DNA of 64,000 nt, from assembly GCF_003261055.1 (NCBI RefSeq), contig NZ_CP030073.1, positions 9,176,001 to 9,240,000 on the forward strand, in the 5' to 3' direction. Below the pieces are notes generated by a model that was not told the DNA's origin, did not search any database, and worked only from the letters and a program-made list of their open reading frames with translations. The position numbers were made by a program, and so were the translations under genes. Position 1 is the first letter of the stretch, and each line of letters starts with the position of its first letter. This document shows positions 19,701 through 28,425 of the stretch, piece by piece. This DNA is from Streptomyces cadmiisoli. GTDB taxonomy: Bacteria > Actinomycetota > Actinomycetes > Streptomycetales > Streptomycetaceae.

Positions 19701-22700
19701 CTCGGACACCCGCGGTGACGTGCTGTCCGACACCGCCGTCGTCTACGACAACCCCGCCGCGACCGGATGGTCCCCTGACCAGATCCCCACGTTGGGCCTG
19801 CCAACCTGGACCGGCCGAGCCAAGGCCTATCCGGCCGCCTCCGGCACCGCCGACCGCAATCCCCTGCCCACCACCGGCTGGCAGACCGTCACCACCACCA
19901 CCTACGACACCGCCACCGCCAAGCTCGGCCGACCGCTGACCACCACAGATGCCAAGGGCCGCACCACCACCACTTACTACCCAGCCGCCGACGGCCCGCT
20001 GGCCACACAGGTCGTCACCACCCCGAAGCTCGCCTCCAACGGACAGGCCCACCAGACCAGCACCAACTACAACCCGGCCCGGGGCACCGTCAACTACACC
20101 CTCGACGCCAACCTCAAGCGCACCGACCACACCTACGACGCCCTCGGCCGCATCACCGCAACCTGGCTGCCCGGCCGCTCAAAGACCGCTGATACCCCCC
20201 ACGCCAAGTTCGCCTACGGCCTCACACGCAACGAGGCTCCCTGGACGTCGGTAGCAACCCTCAAACCGGATGGCACCAGCTACGACACCACCTACAGCCT
20301 CTACGACGCCCAGCTGCGTCCCATCCAGGTCCAGGCACCGTCCCCGCTCGGCGGGCGCATCCTGACCGACACCCGCTACGACAGCCGCGGACTCGCGTAC
20401 GAGACCTACGCCGACATCTACGACACCACCAGCGGCCCCAGCGGGGCCTACGCGCAAGCCGCCTACGGCGGCGGCGCACAGACCCAGATCCAGCACGACG
20501 GCGCCGGACGACCCACCACTACGGAATTCCTCGTCGACGGCGCAAAGAAGTGGGAAACGACCACCACCCACACCGGCGACTCGACCGCCACCAGCGCCCC
20601 CACCGGCGGCAACGCAACCCGCACCATCACCGACCCCCTCGGCCGCACCACAGAAACCCGCACCTACGCCGGCACCCAGCCCAACGACACCGCCTACGGC
20701 GCCGCGTCCGGCACGTCCTACACCAATGTCCGCTACACCCACACACGCGACGGCAAACCGGACACCATCACCGGCCCGGACAGCACCACCTGGTCCTACA
20801 CCTACGACCTGTTCGGCCGCACAGTGAAGACCGTGGACCCCGACAAGGGCACCACGACGACCAGCTACACCGACCTCGATCAGATCGACAGCACCACGGA
20901 CGACGAGGACCGCACACTCCTCTACTCCTACGACGAACACGGCCGCAAGACCGGTCTGTGGCACACCAGCCGCACCGACACCAACCAGCTCGCCGCGTGG
21001 ACATACGACACCGTCCTCAAGGGGCAGCCCACTGCCTCCATCCGCTATGAGAACGGCAACACCACCACCGGCAAGGCCTACACCAAGCAAGTCACCTCCT
21101 ACGACAACCGCTACCGGCCTACCGCCACCACACTCACACTCCCCGCCGACGACCCGCTGGTGACCTCAAAAGCGGTAGAACCCACCACCACCTTCCAGAC
21201 CGACTACCGGCTGGACGGCTCAGTCGCCACCACCCGCGAACCCGCCGCCGCAGGCCTTGCCTCCGAGCTGCTGACCCACCGCTACAACAGCGCCGGACTC
21301 CAAACCGAACTGTCCGGCACCACCGGCTACCTGCTCGCTGCCGACTACACCGAACTCGGACAGGTCGGACAGCTCCAACTCGGCACGTCCACCGCCGAAG
21401 GAACCAAACGAGTCTTCCTCACCAACACCTACGAACGTGGCACCGGACGCCTGCTGGCCGCCGCGACCGACGACCAGACCCGCGGCCCCGTCCAAGACCT
21501 CACCTACGCCTACGACCCCGCCGGCAACGTCACGGCCATCACCGATGCCGCCAACATCGGCACCGGCACCGACAACCAGTGCTTCACCTACGACGCATAC
21601 CGCCGCCTGAGCCAAACCTGGACCCCCAAGACCGCAGACTGCGCGACTTCTGGCCGCACCACCGCAAACCTAGGCGGCCCCGCCCCGTACTGGACCAGCT
21701 ACACCTACACCGCTTCAGGCCAGCGAAAGACCGAACAACAGCACTTCGGTACCTCCGCCACCACGACCCACTGCTATGACACCGCCCGCCCACACGCCCT
21801 GACCGCCACCACGACCACGGGCAACTGCACCGGCATCACCCCGCAGTACACCTACGACGACACGGGCAACACCGAAACACGCGTCCAGGAGAACGGCTCC
21901 ACCACCACCCAGACCCTCAACTGGAACAAGGAAGGCAAACTCGCCCGCCTCACCGACAGCACCTCAGCCACCTCCACCAACTACCTATACGACGCCGACG
22001 GCGAACTCCTCATCCGCCGAGACAACGCCACCGACGGTGAAACGGTCCTCTACCTCGGCGCCACAGAGGTGCACCTCAAGACCGGCAAGAAGTGGGCGAA
22101 CCGGTACTACACCGCAGCCGGCGCCACCATCGCCCTCCGCACCAACGAAACCGGCAGCGAGAAACTGACCTTCCTCGCCGGTGACCACCACGGCACCAGC
22201 ACCGTTGCCATCACCGGCGACGCCAGCCAAGCCCTCAGCAAGCGCTACAGCACACCCTTCGGCAAGAACCGCGGCCAGACGACCGGCGTCTGGCCGGACG
22301 ACAAGGCCTTCCTCGGCATGACAGCCGACCACCAAACAGGCCTCACCCACATTGGCGCGCGGGAATACGACCCCAGCACTGGCCAATTCATCAGCGTCGA
22401 CCCACTCCTCCAGCTCAACCTGCACCAGACGCTGAACGGATACAGCTACGGAGCGCAAAACCCGGCAACATACCCCGACCCCAGCGGAATGGGTCTCGCC
22501 TGCGGAGAGGGCAACGGCTTCGACACGCCCTGCCCCGATAACGACACCAACGGTGACGGCGTCACAAACCCCGGATATCCAAACACCAACGTCAAAGATA
22601 CGAACATCACCTGGCAGGACGAAGGCCTTCAGAATGAGGACGCGAACGGGGACGGTTACATCACCCTGCTCCCGGGTGTCCACATTCCCGCGGAGTGGCA

Positions 22701-23745
22701 TGGAACGGCCCAGTTCACTCAGCTTTTCTACGGCAAGCTGAGCGAAAGTCACTACGGGATCTGGATCTACGCCGACCATCCTGAAGAGCCGTCTCTGCAG
22801 GTATCAGTGAGCGCAGCACTGACCAGCGCATGCCATGCCACTGGATGCCCTGACGAGAAGAAATTCTTCTTCAACTTCTTCGCCCAGAACGTGGTTGCGG
22901 GAATCTTTGAAGGGGGTGTAAAGGGTCGGCCCGGCCTCGGAAAGCTGCCAAAGAGTCGCAAGGGAAACTGCACACAATGCTTCCTTGCGGGCACAGAAGT
23001 CCTCATGGCCGACGGCACAACGAAGGACATCGAAAACGTCCGAATCGGTGACAAGGTCCTGGCTGCGGACCCGGAAACGGGTGAGGTTGCCCCACGTAAG
23101 GTCTCTCGGCTCATTCGCACCGACGAGGACAAGAAATTCAACGAACTGTCCATCACAACCGAGCAAGGGATCGAGGAGCTTACCGCAACCTACGAGCACC
23201 CCTTCTGGTCACCCTCCGAGAGACGGTGGGTTGAGGCTCAGCAACTCAAGCCTGGCATGACGCTCCTCACGGACGATGCCCGAACGGTAGTCGTCACAGC
23301 CAACAGGCCCTTCACTCAGCATGCCGTAACATACAACCTCACGATCGACGGATTGCACACGTATTATGTGCTGGCTGGACAGACTCCGGTCTTGGTTCAT
23401 AATTCCAACGGCTGGTGTGGCCCTGGCCTTCGGACGGCATCGGAAGCGGGGATCAGCCCGAATGATGCAAAGCGAATCCAGAATGCCGCCAATAAGTCCG
23501 GGCAGCCAATCATCGTGGTTGGGAGTCGCGCGAACGGAACACCCAACGCGGCGTCCGACTGGGATTACATCCTGTCCGGTCCGTCCAGAACTCGTCACGG
23601 TGTCAAGAATTCACTTCCGCGGGGAACAGGCGATGGTGAAGGGAGCGGGCGTGGTAGAGACTTCTGGCAGAGCTACAATCCGAACCGCCCGGACTATGCA
23701 GAGGTGGACAGAAGCAGGCCGTACGTTGTCTTCGAGCCCAGGTGA
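16780..23745 (+). CDS. Secreted RHS/YD-repeat polymorphic toxin with Hint domain and nucleotidyltransferase-like tip
   Basis: The protein has 2321 residues from the GTG at 16780, which has GGAG eight bases upstream; in-frame starts at 16732 and 16669 are alternatives. A signal peptide (GRRTALTVLLAAIMSVPVPL) is followed by an SpvB/TcdB-like part. Dozens of YD repeats come next, and the RHS core lies near residues 1860-1905 (YDPSTGQFISVDPLL, YGAQNPATYPDPSG). An intein-like Hint domain runs from C2067 (CFLAGTEVLMADG) to the HN pair at 2207-2208 (VLVHN, then S). The last ~113 residues are the toxin: VVGSRANGTPNAASDWDY carries the G-S...D-x-D signature of nucleotidyltransferase folds (D2260, D2262). 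Known RHS biology predicts an export shell and tip release by Hint cleavage. The toxin activity is inferred. Confidence 0.85.
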   Translation: MSSRLIRPRLRGRRTALTVLLAAIMSVPVPLTPLAAAAEMPGRPDVPEVKPTRVVEVTSPRAKAARDRAAQHRKGNQRLIDSARAERRTAWPKPSATEHRLTRTAKSDAVVTVNSVGGAASSRQARARAAGEVKVTVLDQKAARRAGVTGVLFTLQAEQTGAAEVTVDYSTFASAVGGNWSSRLGLATLPACALTTPHKKQCRTLAAETAATNNINAETVTARTSIAGSADKTPTVMALTAASTAAGAGDFKATPLSASATWQAGSSSGAFTWSYPITTPPAAAGPAPSLALSYDSGSIDGRTANTNNQGSMVGEGFEITSSYIERKYTSCDDDGQTDKFDLCWKYDNASLVLNGNATELVQDDTSGAWHLKDDNASKVVRLTGGDSNDENGEYWQLTTSDGTTYTFGLNKLSGAGSERTNSVWTVPVFGDDSGEPGYSKGTEFKDRSEVQAWRWNLDQVTDVHGNASTYSYAAEDNHYAKNGDTTALAPYTRGGRLEEIRYGQRSDTLFTAPASDKITFTYKERCTATNCSSLTADTADNWPDVPFDTICSASATDCQSTGPTFFTRKRLTGIDTYFWSRAAEPDAFKPVDSYTLEQEFFDGQDIGNSSDQVLTLTSLTRTGKDGTALSVPAIEFLYQQRPNRVAGGTQPGGGNIVPLTRPRIVSVTSETGAITSVTLSEPECVRSSNMPAAEDNNSLSCYPVYWAINGGETQLDWFHKYRVTSITTNDPAAGNPGTQLSYDYDTPGWHYNDDPFTKEKERTWSIWRGYQKVTTYAGDAGTTRSKNVKLFMQGMNADKRKDGTTRSAVIKGIDLDNVADNDPATTYDDLDVADWTDHDWLAGQLRQEITYNGAATAISTAVHNPWAHQTASQKKSYAHIKSYFVNKARTYSHTYLTTAQKWRTTATSYTYDTTYGTTNTVEDHGAWSTSGDETCTRTWYARDPDKGPTNLVSRTRTVAKPCANTDNTLSLPANSDTRGDVLSDTAVVYDNPAATGWSPDQIPTLGLPTWTGRAKAYPAASGTADRNPLPTTGWQTVTTTTYDTATAKLGRPLTTTDAKGRTTTTYYPAADGPLATQVVTTPKLASNGQAHQTSTNYNPARGTVNYTLDANLKRTDHTYDALGRITATWLPGRSKTADTPHAKFAYGLTRNEAPWTSVATLKPDGTSYDTTYSLYDAQLRPIQVQAPSPLGGRILTDTRYDSRGLAYETYADIYDTTSGPSGAYAQAAYGGGAQTQIQHDGAGRPTTTEFLVDGAKKWETTTTHTGDSTATSAPTGGNATRTITDPLGRTTETRTYAGTQPNDTAYGAASGTSYTNVRYTHTRDGKPDTITGPDSTTWSYTYDLFGRTVKTVDPDKGTTTTSYTDLDQIDSTTDDEDRTLLYSYDEHGRKTGLWHTSRTDTNQLAAWTYDTVLKGQPTASIRYENGNTTTGKAYTKQVTSYDNRYRPTATTLTLPADDPLVTSKAVEPTTTFQTDYRLDGSVATTREPAAAGLASELLTHRYNSAGLQTELSGTTGYLLAADYTELGQVGQLQLGTSTAEGTKRVFLTNTYERGTGRLLAAATDDQTRGPVQDLTYAYDPAGNVTAITDAANIGTGTDNQCFTYDAYRRLSQTWTPKTADCATSGRTTANLGGPAPYWTSYTYTASGQRKTEQQHFGTSATTTHCYDTARPHALTATTTTGNCTGITPQYTYDDTGNTETRVQENGSTTTQTLNWNKEGKLARLTDSTSATSTNYLYDADGELLIRRDNATDGETVLYLGATEVHLKTGKKWANRYYTAAGATIALRTNETGSEKLTFLAGDHHGTSTVAITGDASQALSKRYSTPFGKNRGQTTGVWPDDKAFLGMTADHQTGLTHIGAREYDPSTGQFISVDPLLQLNLHQTLNGYSYGAQNPATYPDPSGMGLACGEGNGFDTPCPDNDTNGDGVTNPGYPNTNVKDTNITWQDEGLQNEDANGDGYITLLPGVHIPAEWHGTAQFTQLFYGKLSESHYGIWIYADHPEEPSLQVSVSAALTSACHATGCPDEKKFFFNFFAQNVVAGIFEGGVKGRPGLGKLPKSRKGNCTQCFLAGTEVLMADGTTKDIENVRIGDKVLAADPETGEVAPRKVSRLIRTDEDKKFNELSITTEQGIEELTATYEHPFWSPSERRWVEAQQLKPGMTLLTDDARTVVVTANRPFTQHAVTYNLTIDGLHTYYVLAGQTPVLVHNSNGWCGPGLRTASEAGISPNDAKRIQNAANKSGQPIIVVGSRANGTPNAASDWDYILSGPSRTRHGVKNSLPRGTGDGEGSGRGRDFWQSYNPNRPDYAEVDRSRPYVVFEPR

Positions 23746-24137
23746 GCACTTTGCGAGCATCAGAGCGGATCATCAACGAGTTTGCCCAGGGGCTCCGAAG
23801 CCTGGAAGACGCTGTGGCTTGGTTCTCTTCGCTGGAGCAGGTTGATCAGAAAGCGGTGCTGCATGAGGTTGTTCGCTACGTCATACAAGCCCATGCAACG
23901 GTGAATGACGCGCGTGAAGGACTCCTGCGATCAGGCGTTAAGCCGACCATGACCCCGGCAGTGTTGATTGTTCGAGAGCCAATTCTCGAACAAATGGGGA
24001 AGATCATAAATCTTCCCCCCGGTGAGTACGTGAAGTCCTGGCGCGTCCTCTTGGCGACATTCGCTGTGGCTGACACGCGACGAAGAGAAGCGGAGTGCCG
24101 AGGAACTTGTAGCCACGCCTGGCACAACCTGTCGTAG
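23742..24137 (+). CDS. DUF5958 family protein, predicted cognate immunity protein
   Basis: The 131-residue, mainly helical protein matches my memory of DUF5958: INEFAQGLRSLEDAVAWFSS, VIQAHATVNDAREGLLRSGV, PAVLIVREPILEQMGKIINL and a conserved Cys/His end (ECRGTCSHAWHNLS). Its GTG overlaps the TGA of the RHS gene by four bases, the usual arrangement of a toxin tip and its immunity gene. Translational coupling would guarantee protection before release of the toxin. There is no signal peptide, so it should act in the cytoplasm by binding the nucleotidyltransferase-like tip. The pairing is inferred from overlap and family context. Confidence 0.75.
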   Translation: MSTLRASERIINEFAQGLRSLEDAVAWFSSLEQVDQKAVLHEVVRYVIQAHATVNDAREGLLRSGVKPTMTPAVLIVREPILEQMGKIINLPPGEYVKSWRVLLATFAVADTRRREAECRGTCSHAWHNLS

Positions 24138-24206
24138 GTGCCAGCGCTGCTGGTGCCCCCGATGGGGAAATGTTCGAGGATTTCCGAGTTCTCTCGGACA
24201 CGAATT

Positions 24207-24244
24207 GGGAGCCCCCGCCGAATCGGTAATCGGTGGAGGCTCCC
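24207..24244 (+). terminator. Hairpin terminator after the immunity gene
   Basis: Two 15-base arms (24207-24221 and 24230-24244, two mismatches) begin GGGAGCC and end GGCTCCC. There is no long T run, as usual in high-GC actinomycetes. It could stop transcription from both the RHS locus and the opposing integrase remnant. Confidence 0.55.
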
Positions 24245-24250
24245 ACGTGT

Positions 24251-24282
24251 TTGACGGCAACGCTGACGGCAACGTCAGCGGA
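24251..24282. repeat. Direct repeat at the integrase 3' end, left copy
   Basis: TTGACGGCAACG is followed by a second TGACGGCAACGTCAGCGGA unit. A nearly identical copy lies at 29701-29733. Both overlap the stop codon of an integrase remnant and bound the 5.4 kb segment with the regulator, the IS and the displaced toxin tip. It may represent the crossover or arm-site region of an integrative element. Confidence 0.55.
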
Positions 24283-24768
24283 CGTCGGCTGCGGCGGGTG
24301 GGTCGTCAGGGCCGTCATCCTCGACGTTGAGCACGTCATTGAGGGTGTCGATGGCTTGGCGTTGGAGGCGGAGGCGTACGTGTAGACGGTGGCGGTGACG
24401 CCGATGTGGGCGTGGCCGAGGAGTTCCTTGATCACGATGAGTTCGACGCCCTGTTCCGGGAGCAGGGTGGCGCTGGAGTGCCGGAGGTCGTGGAAGCGGA
24501 TGCGGCGGAGGCCGGCCTTGCGGAGGAGCGCGATGAAAGTGCGGGTGAGGTTGGTTGGGTCGATCGGTCGGCCCTGCACCGTGGTGAAGACGTGCCCGTC
24601 GTGCCGCGACGTGGTGCCTACGGCTTCCTGTTCGCGCTGCTGCTCGTGGTGGAGCTTCAGCGACTGGACGCAGCGGGTGGGGAGAGCGATGCGGCGCTCG
24701 GACGCCCGCGTCTTGGTGGGCAGCGTGGTGAGCCCGCCTGCGGCGGTTCGCTGCAAGGTTCGGCGGAT
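24275..24768 (-). pseudogene. Tyrosine integrase, catalytic-domain remnant
   Basis: The fragment starts near IRRTLQRTAAGGLTTLPTKT and includes SERRIALP, GHVFTTVQGRPIDPTNL, the box HDLRHSSATLL and GHAHIGVTATVY with the likely nucleophilic tyrosine. After VY the reading frame shifts; the true end (VRLRLQRQAID, stop at 24275-24277) lies in the next frame. The N-terminal arm-binding and core-binding domains are absent. The family is the pSAM2-type integrase of actinomycete integrative elements. It is inactive as it stands. Confidence 0.75.
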
Positions 24769-25265
24769 TGCGGCGGTGCCCGCGTCAAGGCGGCCCGCTG
24801 TCGCGGGCCGCGCGCGCTCCGGCCCTGCGGGGCCGCCGCCGCTCTCCGCCCCGCAGGCGACGGCCCCGCCGGTCCGGGCGCGCAACAGCCAGCACCGCAA
24901 ACCACCTGGGGCGCTGCCCCAGACCCCGGCCCTCCCTCCGAGGGGCAGGGGGCCGAGTGCCGGGTGCGGCTTCGTCGTGGTGAGTGGTCGCGGGGCGCGG
25001 GTGGGGTCCCTCGTCGCCCGGTCACCGGAGGCGTACCAGGAACCCCCGGGGTCCGCCAAGGCCGAGCGCAAGCGTCACGGGGTGAGCCTTGGCGGCCCCC
25101 GGAGAACCCTGGTCCGGCGAAGCTGCCCGACCGACGAGGGACCCAACCCGCTCAGGCGGCGGTTCTGCCGGAGGTCCGGCCCCGCCCGGGGTGGGCGATC
25201 GCTCCGTGGCGGGTATCTGCCGGATAGCCACCGGTTGACGCGCCCGTCCGGCGTACCGTGGCGCT
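24769..25265. other. Very GC-rich intergenic region
   Basis: Frames are open on both strands because stop codons are rare at this GC content. No domain or ribosome site supports a gene. It separates the integrase remnant from the divergent XRE regulator and probably holds the regulator's promoter, though no convincing -35/-10 pair is seen. Confidence 0.5.
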
Positions 25266-25280
25266 GGAGGTGGTGAGCGG

Positions 25281-26537
25281 ATGGCTACGGAACTCACGGA
25301 GCTGGCGGACAACGTCCGCAAGTACCGGCGGCGGGCCGGGATGAGCCAGGAGGAACTGGCCCACGCCGCAGGCGTGTCCCCGGGAACAGTGCGCAAGGTC
25401 GAGCAGGGCGGAACGGTCCGCATGGAGACGCTGCACACCCTCGCCCGCGCACTGGAGGTGACCACGGCAACGCTGCTGGCTCCGGACGCTCCGCAACCGG
25501 TGCGCCGAACCGAGGACAGGAACCGCGTCAACCTCATCGAGCTGCGGGCCGCCCTGACTCCGCCGGTCGGGCTGGCCGATGCGGGCGGCGAGGCCGGCGA
25601 GGAAGAGCCGAACGTACGTCGCTTCCGCCGGGCGGTGCATGACGGCGCAGTGCTGTACCACTCCGACAGCTACAAGAGCGTCGCCTCCCAACTCCCCGGA
25701 CTCCTACGGGACGCCAACAGCGCGGTCGCCTACTACGACAACGGCGAGGAACACCGCCAGGCGCTTCTGGCCCGAGCCGAAGCCCGGCAACTGGCAGGGC
25801 GGTACCTGACCCAGGTCCGGCAGTACGACCTCGGCTACACCGCCCTGGCCGGGGCGATCACCGACGCCCGCCGAGCCGCAGACACCCTCACCGCAGCATC
25901 CGGCGTGATCGGCATGTGCTGGCTGCTCCTGCGCCAGGGCCGACTGGACGAGGCAGAAACCCTCGCCGCCCAGACCGCCGACACGATCGAGCCGAGGCTG
26001 TCCAGAGCCACCCCCGACGAATGCGCGGCATGGGGCTGGCTGGCACTACGGGCTGCGGCGGCCGCAGGCCGAAACAACCGCCCCCAGGAGGCCCGCCACT
26101 ACCACCGCATGGCTACCACAGCGGCATCAGCGGTAGGACGCGAGCACACCGGCTCGTTCTTCCGACACTGGACGACCTTCGGCCCGCTGACCGTCGGCAT
26201 GAAGGGCGTGGAGGACGCCATGGTCGTGGGCGACGCGCGTACCGTCGTCCGCAAGGCCGGCGAGGACGCACTGTCGCCCAAGGCGTGGAAGAGCACCGGG
26301 CGGCCGAGTGACGACAACTGGAACCGCCACTGCATGGACGTAGCACGCGCCCACACCCGCACCGGCGACCTGACCGCAGCCATGGACGAGCTGATCGGGG
26401 TCCGCCGAGCATCCCCCCAGTGGCTCCAACATCAGCACGTGGCCGCCGAGACCATGCAGGAGATCCTGAAGAAGCGCAAGCGCACCCTCACCGCCGAGAT
26501 GCGCGACATGGCCTCCTACCTGGGCGTCGTCGGATAG
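25281..26537 (+). CDS. XRE-family regulator with TPR-like C-terminal domain
   Basis: Residues ~8-65 form a Cro/CI-type helix-turn-helix (NVRKYRRRAGMSQEELAHAA, GVSPGTVRKVEQG). The remaining 350 residues are helical and TPR-like (e.g. AASGVIGMCWLLLRQGRLDE, HYHRMATTAASAV). The total is 418 residues, typical of Streptomyces regulators encoded on or next to integrative elements. Such proteins sense a ligand or peptide through the TPR part. A GGAGGTGGTG site precedes the ATG. The next gene downstream was an independent small ORF now split by an IS. Regulation of the integrase or element genes is plausible but not shown. Confidence 0.85.
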   Translation: MATELTELADNVRKYRRRAGMSQEELAHAAGVSPGTVRKVEQGGTVRMETLHTLARALEVTTATLLAPDAPQPVRRTEDRNRVNLIELRAALTPPVGLADAGGEAGEEEPNVRRFRRAVHDGAVLYHSDSYKSVASQLPGLLRDANSAVAYYDNGEEHRQALLARAEARQLAGRYLTQVRQYDLGYTALAGAITDARRAADTLTAASGVIGMCWLLLRQGRLDEAETLAAQTADTIEPRLSRATPDECAAWGWLALRAAAAAGRNNRPQEARHYHRMATTAASAVGREHTGSFFRHWTTFGPLTVGMKGVEDAMVVGDARTVVRKAGEDALSPKAWKSTGRPSDDNWNRHCMDVARAHTRTGDLTAAMDELIGVRRASPQWLQHQHVAAETMQEILKKRKRTLTAEMRDMASYLGVVG

Positions 26538-26797
26538 CTACCACGCAGCGCAGCAATTCGCGCACTCCGTGTAGCAAACTGCCCTGGCCCATACATCGAG
26601 TGACGGCCAGTCAGCTCCTACGGTCACCGTGTCCCTATCAGCGACCCAGCCGGGGGTGCACGGTGACCAAACCCAGGAGCGACGCGGACCGCATGCGGCG
26701 CCGGGAACTGTACGACGCGGCAGCAGGCTTGGCCGGTCCCCACTTAGAAGTCGTTTCTTTTGGTGGTTCTCGGGCCGAGCTGTGCAGGGATACTGCT

Positions 26798-27280
26798 GTG
26801 GTGCTGTTGACGTGGATCGCTGAGGTGGCGGCCGAGCCCCTGGTGCTGGAGCCGGCTGATCGGCGAGTGGAGTGGGAGACCAACACCTGGTCGCTGGGTG
26901 CGGCGGACGAGGACAGGAGTTCGTTGTCCGTCACCGAGGTGGTGGATGCCTTCGAGTGGACTGCTGCTGCCGTCCGGGAGCGCATTCGCGATCTGGGGTT
27001 TCCCGGGGTGGCGACGTTCTACGTGTGGCACGACGAACAGGCAGGGCAGCTCCGGTGCTCGACCGGTTCTGTGCCCCCGGATGCGTTGCCGTTCACCGGT
27101 GCCTATGTGGCATCAGAGGACCTCCGTCCGGTCGTCGAGGGATTTCTGGCCGACGACGAGCCGGGCTTCATCCCCTGGTCGGATCTGGACGACGCGCAGG
27201 GCCTCTCGGAGCAGGCCGAGACCGAACTGGAGATCGCGCCCTTGGATGTCTGGGTCAGCAGCGTCGGAGCCTCACACTGA
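26798..27280 (+). CDS. IS passenger protein of unknown function
   Basis: The ORF is entirely inside the IS. GTG at 26798 has AGGGA seven bases upstream and gives ~160 residues (VVLLTWIAEVAAEPLVLEPA, VSVTE-like helix, FPGVATFYVWHDEQAGQLRC, LRPVVEGFLADDEPGFIPWS). It is acidic and soluble, with alternating helices and strands. The fold and size resemble small immunity proteins more than transposition accessory factors, but I do not recognise a family. It ends nine bases into the convergent transposase gene. Codon use matches the neighbours. The frame is also open upstream into the target gene, so the start is inferred from the ribosome site. Confidence 0.6.
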   Translation: MVLLTWIAEVAAEPLVLEPADRRVEWETNTWSLGAADEDRSSLSVTEVVDAFEWTAAAVRERIRDLGFPGVATFYVWHDEQAGQLRCSTGSVPPDALPFTGAYVASEDLRPVVEGFLADDEPGFIPWSDLDDAQGLSEQAETELEIAPLDVWVSSVGASH

Positions 27281-28102
27281 CTGGTCCTGCCCGTTCACAC
27301 GGACGAGTCGGCGGTGGCAGATGAGGGCGGCAGCGATGCCGACGAAGGCGAGGAAGTGTTCTGCCTTGCGTTCGTAGCGGCGGTGCAGGCGGCGGCAGCC
27401 AGCGAGCCAGGAGACCGTCCTTTCAACAACCCATCGGTGACGGCCGAGTCGCTGTGAGGACTCGATGCCCTTACGGGCGATGCGATGGCGGATCCCGCGC
27501 TTGCGGAGCCATCGGCGCAGGTGGTCGTAGTCGTAGCCCTTGTCGGCGTGCAGCTTCGCCGGACGACGACGTCGGGGTCCGCGGGGAGAACGAATGGGTG
27601 GGATGCCGCGCACAAGCGGCTGCAGGCCGAGGCTGTCGTGCATGTTGGCACCGGAGATGCCCACCGACAGAGGCAGTCCGTTCCGGTCGGTGATCAGGTG
27701 AATCTTCGATCCACTCTTGCCGCGGTCGGTCGGATTCGGTCCCGTCAGTGGCCCCCTTTTGCCGCCCGGACGCTGACCGAGTCGATCGCGCATCGCGACC
27801 AGTCCAGCTCACCACAAGCCCCGAGTTCGTCGAGAATGACCCGGTGGAGGGGCCCAGACACGGGCTCGGCTCCACCGGGCGAACCGCCGGTAGACCGTTT
27901 GCCAGCTCGGTCCGAAAACCGGCGGGAGCTGTCGCCAGGTGCAGCCTGAGGTCGCCACGAAGATGATCGCGGCCAGGGCCTCGCGGTCACCCGCCCGACG
28001 CCGGCCCCCGCCTTGCGGACGTATCACCTCCGTCGGCGGCACCACCCGCCGGAACAGCACCCACAACTCGTCCGGCACCAGCCGCTCAACCAGATCCGTC
28101 AT
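27272..28102 (-). pseudogene. IS427-type transposase, two frame changes
   Basis: The N-terminal frame reads LVERLVPDELWVLFRRVVPP and SGCTWRQLPPVFGPSWQTVY. Homology then moves to another frame (LHRVILDELGACGELDWSRC, AIDSVSVRAAKGG, with a catalytic Asp) and back to the first (PLTGPNPTDRGKSGSKIHLI, LHADKGYDYDHLRRWLRKRG, RWVVERTVSW with the catalytic Glu). The second change lies on a run of four A and five G and could be programmed -1 slippage. The first, near 27850, looks like damage. The element may therefore be inactive. Confidence 0.75.
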
Positions 28103-28425
28103 GCACGGTTCAACGACCGATCACGCCATAAGAAACGACGTCTTACTGCCGTGGACCACCCCGGACGGGCGCCCCTGCTACCTCAGCACCGACGGCAGGG
28201 GCTACCTGTCCACACTCGCCGACAGCATCGAAGCCATCCAACTCGGCATGGGCGAAGAACTGCTGGAACACGCCCGCGAAGTCGTGGCCCCCGGCGCACG
28301 AGCGCAGTCGGCCACCGAGTACCGCTGGCTCGCCTCCCGACTCGTCGAGGCCCTCACCGACGCGCTCTGGGTGGCCGAATCACGCGGACAGCGCATCCCG
28401 GACCCGCAGGAAGAGACGGCCGAGC

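Larger units (their letters stand above)
26747..28142. mobile_element. IS5-family (IS427-like) element with passenger gene, TTA duplication
   Basis: The ends are imperfect inverted repeats: left GAAGTCGTTTCTTTTGG at 26747, right GACGTCGTTTCTTATGG read from 28142 inward. The flanking 3-bp TTA duplication (26744-26746 and 28143-28145) is of the TNA type used by IS5-family subgroups. The element is 1396 bp, longer than the ~850-900 bp expected for one transposase. The extra length holds a plus-strand ORF (26798-27280) convergent with the minus-strand transposase. Restoration of the target ORF confirms the boundaries. Confidence 0.8.

Noticed and set aside
22969..23403. True self-splicing intein in the RHS gene
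   Set aside because: No extein of the RHS core resumes afterwards and no homing endonuclease is present. Its position before a C-terminal toxin tip fits a Hint autoprocessing domain instead.
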